NCBI GenBank assembly: GCA_001579985.1
Contig: LRSR01000275.1
Location: 1-64,000 of the forward strand
Origin: Hypsibius dujardini
Lineage: Eukaryota > Tardigrada > Eutardigrada > Parachela > Hypsibiidae
DNA: 64,000 nt
Direction of reading: 5' to 3'
Shown here: positions 14,101 to 25,448 of the stretch, one piece after another
Layout of the letters: each line of letters begins with the position of its first letter
Position numbering within the stretch: position 1 is the stretch's first letter
Translations under genes and position numbers: made by a program
Notes under the pieces: model-generated
Told to the model about the DNA's origin: nothing
Databases searched by the model: none
Seen by the model: only the letters and a program-made list of their open reading frames with translations

Positions 14101-15083
14101 TCTCCTGGCAGACGAAGAAATGGGACGTGTGCTGCATGCGTGTGTGTCGGTTAATGATCCCTTACTCATGTCTCTACTCTGTAGTGATGTCAGTAACAAC
14201 CGAATCAGCGACCTCGCGCCGGATGCCTTCACCGGACTTGATGCATTGACATCGCTGTACGTGGAATTTTTAATTTCCTCCGCCAATACGGCTGTCCAAT
14301 TTTATTCATTCCATCCAGGCGAGAGTATGCATTGCATACATAACTTTAACTTTACTCAAGTATCTGCTATTATTTACAATATCCCAAATAGCTTTTAAAG
14401 CCCGATCTTTGTAAAATCTAATCAAAATATCATTTAATATTCAAATAACAACAAATTACTAAGTATATAGCCAGCTCAGCAATAAACTCAAAAAGTCAAA
14501 TTAACTATATTCATTCGGCTAATTCCATAAATTTAGAGCAATAAATAAATAATGAGATGCGACCTTTGAATGAAAGGAATTATGATGTTGAAGATACTTG
14601 CTTGCTTTGTTTCAGTGTGCTCTACGGTAACGCTCTCCACGATTTGATACCGGGGACCTTTCGCGGTTTGCGCTCGCTCCAGCTTCTGTAAGTAATGTAA
14701 CCGCGGTGTGCCTGACGCACGGTCATCCATACCCATCTTCACGAGAGACATGCCTGCCTCAACGAATTTTAAAACATCCACTAAACCACTTGGAAGATTT
14801 TACGATTTTAATCAAGAAGATCGTTAACGGGTGCTCTGGTTTATGTCTTTTTGCTCTCTGTCTTGACAGGCTTCTCAACTCCAATAAGCTATCGTGCCTC
14901 CACATGGACGTCTTTGACGATCTGCACAGCCTCAATCTCTTGTAAGTTGCCGTCATTTATGCCACAGCTTGGATCACAAAACTCTCAAAGTGTAACATAA
15001 ATGGCTGGCAGTGACGATAGATGTCTTAAGACTCGCATGCTAGCAGCCACTGAATCAGACAGACAAACAGAGAGACAGACAGA

Positions 15084-15150
<67 letters not shown>

Positions 15151-18100
15151 AGACAGACAGACAGACAGGCAGAAGGACAGACCGACAGGCAAACAGACAG
15201 GCAGACAGGCAGGCAGACAGGCAGACAGACAGACAAATGGCAGAGTCAGACTAACTAGGAGTCAGTCGTCCAGCAGAGAACTTCTAAGTGGCATTTATGA
15301 AAAGGGATGGGCAATCTACTAGTGAAGGGGGTCCTTGACTCAACCAGTGGTCCATCTGGTTATACTCTCTTGACCCAGACAGCCTCATCTTTCTACTTGA
15401 TGATATGTTTATATCCCGCGATGCATTTTGCAGAAGCCTCTATGACAATAAATTAACTTCCCTGGCCAACGGAACTTTCGCTCCACTTGGGCGCCTGCAA
15501 ACGCTGTACGTGAGAATTTATCCTTTTCACTCGATTGTCGGTCTATGTAATCAGTGTGTGTATGACTTGACATCTGGCATCCACTAAAAAGTTGTTTAAT
15601 TTTAACTTTATCACGCTGCGACGAGTTTTTATTCTAAGTCTAGGCGACTGTTTTCTATTAAACTAATCAGCCGATTAAATAAAGGAGTTGATTGATGTGT
15701 CTGTTGATTAAGCCTTTCGACGCCAGACTCTTCTAAACATCCGGTTTGCCTAAACATTTCAGACATTTGGCTAAAAATCCCTTCGTCTGCGATTGTAATC
15801 TCAAGTGGCTGGGACAGTATCTTCAAGCCAATCCCAACATTGAGACATCAGGGTCTCGGTGCGAAGGCGGACCAGTCCGGTTAGAGCGACAACGCCTGGA
15901 TCAGGTGAAGCCGGACAAGTTCAAGTGCAAAGGCGAGGAATACAGCAAGACCAAACCCTTCGCCACGGGAAAATGCATGTTGAACGGACCGGGGCAGCAA
16001 CAAACGAACAGTCAATGCCCGGAAGAGTGCCTCTGCTATGGAACCATCGTCAATTGTTCTTCACGCAAGCTGGAGACCTTTCCCAGCAGACTTCCTAAAT
16101 TCGCGACGCAATTGTAAGTACGAGTACTCACTTCAATCCAAAGCACTTTTTTCTAGTAGATGCTCAGGCAGAAACTGTTCAAAGCAGCATCAACATTTTC
16201 TTTAGCGGCTGTTATAAAAAAAGAGAAAGATAAATAAAAATAAATAGGTCTGAGATTGTGAAATAATTTTGCAATACATCTTCCTATGAATAAATGTATT
16301 TGAATCATTTTTGCCAGATCGTAAAATGTATTGAACGGGCAGCTCGAGAGCATTTCTAAATTGCGTTGTCGAACTAAAATTAGTGCACTACCCCTTGATC
16401 TGTAAGATCATTTGAAATCCAAGTGGATAAAATGTCTCACCTTCATTAAAAACTACGGAGTGGCTATTTTATCTCCCTTTTTGGGGTCCAATGGCTCAAT
16501 AAAAGCCGGGCTATTTTACCCTTCCCTGTCTGTATACGTCCCCAGCAGCCCAAATCGCGCCTCTGCTGTTTTACCCTGCCCACGTTGTCCGTCCGTTCGT
16601 TGTTGAACAGATGGTTGAGCAACGAGCAACGACTCAACGGAAAGCTCATGAAGGGACGACGGAAGGACAGCATGGGAGGGTTAATATTGAGGGAATGCTA
16701 AAATAGCCGGGGTGTACTGGGTCCCACACAATACAAGGGAGGGGTAAAAAAGCGGTAGCCTTAAAATGAGCATTCCGTGCACCATCCTATTCTTCTTCAG
16801 ATTGCTCAACGACAATCGCATCAGCAAATTGGAACGGTCCACGCTCTTCCAAGACGCTACAAATTTACTTCGGATGTAAGTTGTCATTGTTGATAATAAT
16901 TGGCAAAATTGTAATTCTCTTTAACTGCAATTGTAGTGACTTGTCGAGCAACGTCATCTCAATGATCGCGGAGAATGCCTTCGAAGGAGCCATTGCATTG
17001 ACTGACCTGTACGAACAATATTTCACTGCTAAACAAGTGTATTTTTGAACTTTATCCTTGCTAAATTTCAGGAATTTAGGAAGTAATGACCTTCGACATG
17101 TGAACGCTTCGATGCTGTCCGGCCACCTGGACAAATTGAAGACGCTCTCCTTGTACGATAATGAAATATCTTGCATCAGCAGCGGCACCTTCGACATGCT
17201 TCCGCAGCTGCAGTCCCTCAACCTCCTCAACAATCCTCTTCACTGTAATTGTCACATGGGATGGTTTCCTGAATGGATGCATCAGAAACGGAAGGACTCT
17301 TCGCTCTTTCAACTAATCGGAAAGCCACGATGTGCCTCGCCAGTCGCATTGAAGGACACGCCTGTTCAGGATGTCATCGGCAAGGACGTGACCTGTCCGG
17401 TGGATGATAATGTCTGCTCCTCCAGTCTTTTCGGACCGACTGCGTTGCAGTGCCCCAATAAGTGCAGTTGCAGTGGGACCGTTGTGCGATGCAGTCGCCA
17501 GAAACTCAAGGCGTTCCCTATAGGAATCCCACTTGGGACCACAGAGTTGTAAGTTGCTCCAACATTAGCTTTGGCGCTCTGAGAGAGTGTAAATTGTCTG
17601 CATGTCTGCCTATTTGTCTGTCTCTTTGACTGTGCCTTTCTTTGTCTGTCTGCCTGTCTCTCTCTTTATCTACTTATCTTTCTATATTTCTGTCTCTTTA
17701 TGTTTGTCTACGGGAATGATTTGTGGTACAACTATCTAAAGGTTATCCATGTGGCAATTAGTTTGCGGGTAAGGTAACGGCGCCTCCATTTACAGGTATC
17801 TTGATGTGAATGAGATCGAGCTCATCCCGCCGGAACTGAATAACCTGAAGGAGCTCATTCGGCTGGACCTTTCCAGCAACCTCGTGCCTTTTATCCCGGA
17901 ATTCGCTTTCTCTAACCTGACCAAATTAGCCACTCTCATCATGAGTTACAATAAACTGCAGTGCATCCCACGAAACAGTTTCCGAGGGCTCACAGCTCTG
18001 CGCTTGCTGTCTCTTCACGGAAATGACATCTCAATGATACCGGAAGGAACGTTTGACGACCTCACTGCCATGTCGCACATTGCACTGGGAAGTAATCCTT

Positions 18101-21100
18101 TCCACTGTGACTGTGAGCTTCGGTGGCTATCTGAGCTTTTCAAGAAGAGTTTCATCGAACCAGGCATAGCGACGTGTGCCTCTCCCAATGAATTGCGGGA
18201 TAAACTGGTTCTCAGCGCTTCGTCCGACCGTTTTGTCTGCAACGCTAACGGTAACAGCCTAACACACCGCTACCCAATCATTCATTCACTCATTCAGACC
18301 ATCAATAAACCGACAAGTAGCAGCAGGTAGCCAAACAGACAGAAAGACCGACAGACAAACCGACAGAGACAAATGAAAATTACAAAGAGATATTTAGACG
18401 AACTGATAAATTTACACGTAGATGAGTAAAGATAGATGTAATTTGGAGGGCCTTTTTTATTTCAGAACAAGCGCCGGAAAAAGTTCTCTTGAAGTGTGAC
18501 ATGTGCTACACCTATCCTTGCAAAAACGGAGCGGCCTGTGGAAAAAAGGACGTCCTGGATTATGAGTGTCGTTGTATTCTGGGATATCACGGCAAGAATT
18601 GTGAGCACGAAATCGATGCCTGTTATGGCAGCCCATGCGAGAACGCGGGAACATGCAAAGTCACAGATCATGGTCGATTCAGGTAAGCAGTCGGCAAGGT
18701 AAAATAAAACTAACAAGCATTTTTCTAGACAAACAGACAGTTAAGTTTGATTGCATTTCAATATGTGGATAGAAAGAAAGATTAAAAATTAGAGATAGTA
18801 AAACACCCAGACTAGACAAAGGGATAAACAGTTATTGAGAGTATAGACATCCAGACAAACATTCACACATACTAACAGAATGGCGTCAGTCATCTTGAAA
18901 GCATTATAATTTTCAGTCCGATCCTATTTGTTTGTAGTTGTCTGTGTCCGGTCGGATTTGAAGGTGATCGTTGCGAGACGAACATCGACGACTGCGTAGG
19001 AAACTTGTGCCAAAACAACGCCACCTGCATTGACCTCATTCAGGCATATTCCTGCTCCTGTCCCAAAGGCTACAGTGGCACTTACTGCGACAGAAAGATC
19101 GACTTCTGTTCACCATCCGTCAATCCCTGCAAAAATGGCGCTTCCTGTGTGGATCGTTTTACAGACTATATCTGTGCTTGCCCACCCGGCTTTCGGGGTC
19201 GAAACTGTACGGAAAACATTGACGACTGCGAGATCAATCTGTGTCAGAACTCTGGAGTCTGCATCGACGGCATCACCAACTTTACTTGCAAATGCCCCGA
19301 CGGCTTTGCTGGCAAGTATTGCGAACTGGCACCGATGGCTAGTATGCTCATGTACCCGCAGGCATCGCCATGTGAAGCCTCGGAGTGTAAAAATGGAGTC
19401 TGCTTCCAGCCACCTGGAAGCCTCATGGATGATTACAGTTGCAAGTGAGATGTCTCTCTATTTCTCTCTTTTTCTCTCTTTTTGCCTGTCTGCCTGTCTG
19501 CCTATATATCATTATTGATATGTCTACCTCCCTTTCCGCAACGATTAATGTAACAGCAACTTTTTGATAGGTGCTACCCGGGCTTCGCAGGCAAGAACTG
19601 CGAATCTCAAACCGGCGCCACATTCTCCGATGAGGATTCATTTGTCGAGTTAAGCAAATTCCCCATCAAGGCGGAAGTCAATCTGACCTTAACTCTTGCC
19701 ACTAAAGAAGACACCGGAGTGGTTTTCTATTATGGCCAAAGCGTCAAGGATTCCCACACTAGCACAGCACATCTCTCCATCGAACTCTTTCGAGGTCGGC
19801 TCAAAGTTAATTTCGATGTTGGAAACTACCCCGTCTCGACCATTTACAGTTGGGAGAAACTGGATGATGGCCAATTTCACCGGCTGGAATTCATCGTCAA
19901 GGGCAAAAATTTGTCCATGAAAGTAGACAAAAACAAGAGTCGCTATGTGACTAATACAGGAGCCCGTGATTTCCTGCCGAGTGATGGGAGGATATTTTTC
20001 GGAGGTCTGGAAGCGGCAGTTCGCACTGAAGCAGTCAAGCAGTGGCACTTCCGAAATGCAACCAGCTTCAAGGGTTCGTCAACGCCTTGTATTTTGGCAA
20101 TTTTATTTGAAGCATGTCATTAGTAAAATCATTTTTTATTATTCCACTTTCTGGAATAATAAGAGTCAAAGTTGATCCACTACTTGAACTTGAGAGACGG
20201 AAAATAAAATTGTGTAATACATTAAAGTAACTTGTATTTTGTGTTGGAATTTAAATATAAAAACCATGTATTATTAATTATTTAAAAGTAGTTGGGTTTT
20301 CAATATCGGTAAGTACTTATTAAATATTACATCTCAGTGTGTCTGGCCCTCTATTTAATTCCATTTTTGCTGTTATAATTTTATACTAATTATATGAATT
20401 GCATTGAGCTGTATTTTGTATAAAGATAATACCAACTGGTTTGCTTCTTCATTTTTAGGCTGCATTAGTGATATCCGCATCAACGGGGACTCTGTAAATC
20501 TGGCTCAGGCAACGTCCTCCCACCTCATCACGTCCGGTTGCATGAGCTTCATAAAAAACGAAGACCATGTCTGCATGAGGGATGCCACGCGCTGCTTAAA
20601 TGGTGGCAAGTGCACCAGCCTCGACGTCGTTAACTACCAATGTCAATGTCCAATTGGTTACGGAGGACAACACTGTCAAAAAGGTAACACAAAACTCACT
20701 TTTTCTTACATTACTACTTTTTAAATACTGTTACTTATTTTTAATTAATTACTTTTATTTTGCTGTTACTTTTGATTACTTTCATTTGCTTTTAAATAGC
20801 GTTAAATCTTTTTATTTAATTATTTTTAGTTTTAAGATGCTTCGATGATGTGTTGTAGAACCAACGTGCGAAAAGAGGTCGCGACGCGAATACCTCCGCG
20901 ACAGTAACGGCTGCCAGTCTCGGAAGCCTGTCAAGATTTCCGACTGCTCCGGTGGTTGTCATGACAATCTTCAGACCGATTCAACCTCCGTCTGCTGTAA
21001 GGCCGCCAGCAAAAAGCAACGCCGGATAAAGATGCTCTGCCCTTTGACTCGCAAAACCTATTACAAGCACTATGAAGTTGTGCGCAAATGCTCCTGTACA

Positions 21101-21112
21101 GTACAATGTTGA
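5162..21112 (+). CDS. slit: Slit, secreted axon-guidance ligand of Robo
   Basis: Slit is a secreted repulsive guidance cue. Its second leucine-rich domain binds Robo, and the protein is cleaved in the EGF region. There are 21 exons: 5162-5457, 8058-8129, 10482-10553, 12592-12735, 13132-13203, 13268-13633, 13989-14060, 14185-14256, 14616-14687, 14870-14941, 15434-15505, 15763-16113, 16801-16875, 16937-17008, 17072-17548, 17796-18250, 18466-18682, 18938-19444, 19571-20073, 20459-20683 and 20859-21112. They sum to 1505 residues, close to Drosophila Slit. Order: signal peptide, four LRR domains each with Cys-rich caps (caps near residues 64-98, 220-340, 460-577, 675-785 and 890-935), six EGFs (about 940-1165), a laminin-G domain (about 1195-1380), a seventh EGF and a C-terminal cystine knot (1422-1505). 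Most LRR exons are exactly 72 bases and split the repeat at one place; 12592-12735 holds two repeats, so an intron was lost there. The spacer between EGF5 and EGF6 resembles the known processing region. Confidence 0.96.
6197..6224. repeat. (GGAA)n microsatellite
   Basis: About seven GGAA units lie in slit intron 1. A separate GACGGACG-type purine repeat follows near 6309-6325. Confidence 0.85.
7697..7721. repeat. (TTA)n microsatellite
   Basis: Eight TTA units lie in slit intron 1, about 340 bases before the second coding exon. Confidence 0.85.
9706..9760. repeat. (TGTC)n tetranucleotide array
   Basis: About a dozen TGTC units with one TGCC variant lie in slit intron 2. The array makes long spurious open frames on both strands (Cys/Leu/Ser/Val on one strand, Thr/Asp/Arg/Gln on the other), which were rejected as genes. 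Confidence 0.9.
15057..15234. repeat. (GACA)/(GGCA) tetranucleotide array
   Basis: About 180 bases of GACA and GGCA units, with a homogeneous GGCA core near 15087-15148, lie in slit intron 10. Similar GACA/TGTC tracts recur near 2243, 6545, 7965, 11226, 17595, 18335, 19480, 35440 and 57510, so this is the dominant simple repeat of the region. Confidence 0.9.
16455..16762. mobile_element. MITE with GGCTATTTTACCC inverted ends, copy 1
   Basis: The left part starts with TGGCTATTTTATCTCCC. The right part ends with the complement of GGCTACCGCTTTTTTACCCC. The same CGGCTATTTTA motif recurs inside on both arms, around a central inverted CATGCTGTCC / GGACAGCATG. A relative with the same motifs lies at about 40225-40468. 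It has no coding capacity and sits in slit intron 12, only about 40 bases from the next exon. End points are good to a few bases; no target duplication was settled. Confidence 0.6.
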
Positions 21113-22157
21113 GTGTCCCTCTCTCTTTTTTACTTAATATTTTACACACAGATTTCTTATTCGTTTCCTCTCTCTTTCTCTCTTTCGGTTGTCCAAACTA
21201 ACTATTAATTAATTAAATTAGTGCTTTAAAATATTAAAATATCATCTGTACAATGATGTGTATCCTGTCTTGCCATTCCTGGATCCCGACAGCTTTAGCC
21301 AGTCGATTGGCTTTTCAAATTCAATTTCAGCTCCCGCTCCCGACAAAAGAAGAGACTAAGAAAAAAGCCATGCATAGAAAGCGTATTGCATGTAGCACGT
21401 GTGCAACGACCAGATTCTGTTAACATCCTACAATACATGTCCCGGCATAAATTGTTCTCCTTTAATAAGTTGATATGGAAGGATTTACCTGTCTCACAAG
21501 GACTTGGGGAGATTCTTCATCGATTGGTTGTGGGAGTAATCAAGTAAGCCTACTCTCCACCTCTCGCCCTGTTGCGTAACAAATCCAACAAATACGCAAC
21601 TTTTTGCGATAAATTTTAGGGATAAAATTCATTAAGCAGGACTGGATGACTGCGGCCTCAAATACTTTGCTCAACTAAAAGAAGTATAAAAGGTTAGGTC
21701 TTATAAGTCCTTTAAAATGTTAACTATCTAATATAATTAATACGGAAATTGCAAGTCTCTTTTTTTGTTTCCTTCAAATATGTTATAATTCCATGTAGCA
21801 GTACTATAATGATGATCTTTGCATGTTATTTCTCAGCATTAGAATGCTATCAATATACTCACAAATGAAGTCTTCATTTTAGAGTTATCATCATTACATT
21901 CTTCTATTTGATCTTAAATATTTAGTCACTTTCTTTAGATTAATTTTGAGTAATTGCGTTTAGAAAGGAAGAGCCAAGTATAGCTGGTGGGAGACCGGAG
22001 AGCAGTGGTATCACGAAGAGGAGCAACTGCCTGACCAGCTGGCGCTGCCAATCGTCCCAAGAGAAGAGTCTCTCTTTCCCGGGAATTTAAGTAAGAATGA
22101 AACCGCAATAAGATGACATGTGGCATACTTACAACTTTGCTCTCAATTTTTCAAGCA
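21113..22157. other. Slit 3' region and spacer
   Basis: This AT-rich stretch follows the slit stop. A short frame at 21965-22090 (+) is acidic, ends at a GTAAGA donor and lies just before the PKA-R-like pseudogene, so it could be a remnant of that copy's linker exon. That reading is weak. No other gene was seen. Confidence 0.35.
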
Positions 22158-23332
22158 TTTCATCCGGCAAAAAAGGCAAATGATCCGCTTCCTGTCATTC
22201 CAAACAAACCGAAACAGATGCAAATGCTAATGAAAGTGAGGAAAGATGTTTTACTCTTGCTTGCGCTCGACAGCGAAGGCCTTAAGAAAGTCCTTGACGC
22301 ACTGTCCACTCTAAGGATATCATCATTTTATTTGCATACGTGTATATGTCTGTGTTTGTGTCTTTTCCTATCTCTGTCAGTCTGTACTAGCAATTAATTT
22401 ACTAACATAGCATTGGTTACAGCTCAAAGTTTCGGCGGGCAAAGACGTAATAATGCAGGGCGCTCACAAAACCAATCAATTTGACGTCATTGAAAGTGGA
22501 ATATTGGAGATGTAGGGTATGTGAAGGACGCCAAAGGCACACAACACAAAGTCCGTGAATAGAAGGAGCAAGAGAGTTTTGGTGAGCTCGCTCTCACCTA
22601 CCACCAGCCCCTACCAAAGGCCCACTCTGGTTTCTGGTAAGGAACTGTGGTGCTCCTACTCATCTTTCTTTTAGGATGGAGGCGGGTAAAATGTCTAATC
22701 TTTATTAGGATGGAAAAACATTTCAGTGAGTCGTGCATTCAAATTCCTCAAAACTACTTGAAAGCCTTCGCCAAAGTGGATTTTGTTAGGAGAACTGAAG
22801 GAATATCAAAAAAGCAATCTTTGCGACGCTCTAGTGTCAAGGCTTTTCTCCGCCGGAGACACAATTTTAAGGAAGGTCAAAAATTAGGCAATGGAACAAG
22901 AAGGCAAGCCTAAGCAAAATTTTATACATGTCTTGTTTTTTACAAGTGACAAAGCCGACGGGACGTTCATTGTGGAGACTAGTCAAGTCATCGTCACAAA
23001 AATGGTCGGCGGAAAAGAAAAGACCCTGGGAGAGCTCGGACTCGCCTGTTACTGTGGAGAAGTGGCGTTAGTGACCAACAAACCGAGAGCTGCCACCGTT
23101 ACAGCCAGCCCTCAGTAAGTTCCTTGAGCTATAGTAAAAAGTTTCCTAAGACCTTATTGAATATTGGATATTCCCATTGATTCCTATTTTAGCGGATGTG
23201 AATGTGGCTTTTCTTAAGGTGATGGCGTTTGAGCGGCTGTTGGGACCTTCTTTGGACGTGCTAAGATGTAATGTAGCGCGATATGACCGCTAGCTGGCAG
23301 AAGTCGCCCTCAAGGACGCTGCCGAAACTAAA
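22158..23332 (+). pseudogene. PKA regulatory-subunit-like pseudogene
   Basis: PKA regulatory subunits hold the kinase catalytic subunit inactive until cAMP binds two cyclic-nucleotide domains. Pieces of both domains lie here in order. 22173-22318 resembles the start of domain A (RKDVLLLLALDSEGLKKVLD), 22422-22513 continues it (GKDVIMQGAHKTNQFDVIESG), and near 22575 is SFGELAL, the phosphate-binding cassette. About 22730-22880 matches the start of domain B. 22930-23115 contains GEVALVTNKPRAATV, and 23215-23290 contains MAFERLLGPSLDVLRCNVARY. The parts lie in different frames with in-frame stops after 22510 and near 22555, and the intron after 22318 lacks a GT donor. The intron at 23116-23192 is still GT...AG, so this is a decayed gene duplicate rather than a retrocopy. 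An active gene with sequence errors is possible but less likely. Confidence 0.7.
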
Positions 23333-24143
23333 TAAACAGTTACTCTTTCTCCAGATAACAATAGACTCTGCATCCGCTTTATATTGCATCTCGTCTGTAA
23401 AATATCCTTCTCTGACTGTTTTATTATCAATTGAGATAAAGTATTAACACTCCTCACTCTCAAGTCATCTGCATCACTCACAGTCAGTCTTACTTATTGG
23501 GGATCACTTTCAGATAGGGAATGCAAAATGTTTCCACTTCATCTTTTAAATTACTCTAATATTAGTGATGATTTATTAAATTTATAGTTTGATTGGATGA
23601 TGTTTGGACCTATCCTTTTCCCAATTCTACTTACAATCCATTTGACCAGTAAAATATTTTGTGCATTTCAGAGGATGGAGCTCTCTATGGGTTATTTGTG
23701 CAATATTATTTGGAATGAGGCCCGTCTGGATTGAAACTGGCCAACAACTCCGCCCCCTGACATGCAAAAAAAGATTGTAAATTGAATTTGGAGAGAGCAA
23801 CTGTCAAAACTAATGACATAAAAACCGTTAAAAAAATCAAAAGTTTTTACCGTGAATATGGGCAAACTGGAATTCTGCGGTGCCTTCCCCACTTTGGAAA
23901 TTCAACGTGAAAAGTTTTTAAAGCCACACCGACAAAATAAATTTTATAATCATCAGTAATATTGGAGCAATTGAAAGAAGAAAGATAGTAGAGATAAGCC
24001 AGGAAGTGCAGCACGAAAGATAGCGTCCGATAATATGAGTATCGATAATGACTGATATTGCTGTGTGGCATACTTATAATAACAATTTTTAGTTTTAAGC
24101 TACAAAATTACAGAGTAAATTAATTGATATTTTTAATCTATAG
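23333..24143. other. Spacer, nothing recognised
   Basis: The stretch is AT-rich with no supported exon. A short frame from an ATG at 23857 could be a first exon of the doubtful gene that follows, but nothing else supports it. Confidence 0.4.
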
Positions 24144-24583
24144 AAGAAAAAAGATGTGCGCCTTTTGATCGCAGTCCAAGTGAGACCTTGAAGGCATTGC
24201 GCACATCCCTTATTGTCAGCATCAAGACAATGGAATCGACGACGGCCTCAGCCAACAACACCAGCCAAGCCATCTCAAACTTTCGGGAGCATAAAAATGA
24301 CCATGGAATACAAGATGATCAACCTCTTGAACACGTGATGGTAGGTAAGTTAATTCTGTACCCGGCTGAAATAAATTAAAAGTAGGAAACCTTTTTGAAA
24401 ATAATTTGTTTTCCAAAAGAATCCAGCGGAGAAGGCGCAAAGTTTGAAGCCCGCGACCGGTCAATACCGATACGGTCACACTCAAATGGGTACAAGCAGA
24501 CACAAAAGTCACTTGATCCTTCGGGCGCTGCCGGAAAAGCATCACCTCAAAAGCCCACATGTACGAGCCAACAGATATTTTAA
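24144..24583 (+). CDS. Possible two-exon fragment of an unrecognised gene
   Basis: Two open stretches, 24144-24344 and 24420-24583, join in phase across an intron with a strong GTAAGT donor and a CAAAAG acceptor. The first is preceded by a TCTATAG acceptor, so the true start would lie upstream. The product is polar and low in hydrophobic residues (Ser, Thr, Lys, Gln rich) and matches no family I know. A third open stretch at about 25112-25343, ending in a basic tail (REELKRRATKRHI), may belong to the same gene, but I could not connect it. Coding status is uncertain. Confidence 0.25.
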
Positions 24584-25448
24584 TGGACCTTAAGACGACA
24601 CAAAAATTTGTTTGAAGGGTGATACGCGCCAGCAGCACCCAGCATCAAGGGTAAGTGCTAGCAACCTCCTGCCTCCTGCCTGTCCATTCCATGAGAAGAG
24701 GTCATTTCAAAGAAGGTATGTCGGTGATAAAGCTCTACCGGCGGACCACGTCATGGAGAGTGGTCAATTTTACGGTGATACCTTCTACCTGACAAACTAG
24801 ACAACAGACTAGACAAGAAGAATATACGCTGTCTAGCGGAATCGGAATCCCTGACAAGGCATTTTGAGTAGCAGAGCAAGAAGGATTGCCACCTATTTTA
24901 CTCCAAACGCCGTTAGACTTTCCCATGCTTTATCTGCTTTTTCATTTAACGCACTCCATAACACATTTTAATACTTTTAATAGGCAGGTTTAACTATCCT
25001 TGTTTTTCCTAGAATAGATAAATGTTTGCAGTTTTTCCTCAATCCCTTACGAGATTGTTATTTGTTACGGTCTCTCTATAGTTTAGGAGTCCTTACATCT
25101 GTCGGTGAAGGAATAAAAGGATAAGTCTCTCACCTCTTACCCAATCTGTTTTGCCATCGACGGAAGGGTCCGGCAAAAATAACAACTGGCCTGTCAAAAG
25201 TAAACTAATGTCTGCACAATTGAGGCCTTTACTCAACAGCCCAAAAATGATGTCATCAAAATATTGTCTCAGGCAACATGATAAAAACAGCATAATACGC
25301 AGAGAGGAATTAAAACGCAGGGCAACAAAGCGTCACATATAACTGAGAACTCTTTGAAAGATCCTACAGCTGTGGAACCTCATCAACCCAAACTCCATCC
25401 ATTTATTTTTTACTTTTTATTTCCAAAAAAGAATTAAATCCCAGCACC

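Noticed and set aside
14985-15258. Cys/Leu/Pro- and Arg/Gln-repeat proteins on both strands
   Set aside because: They are pure translation of the GACA/GGCA microsatellite.
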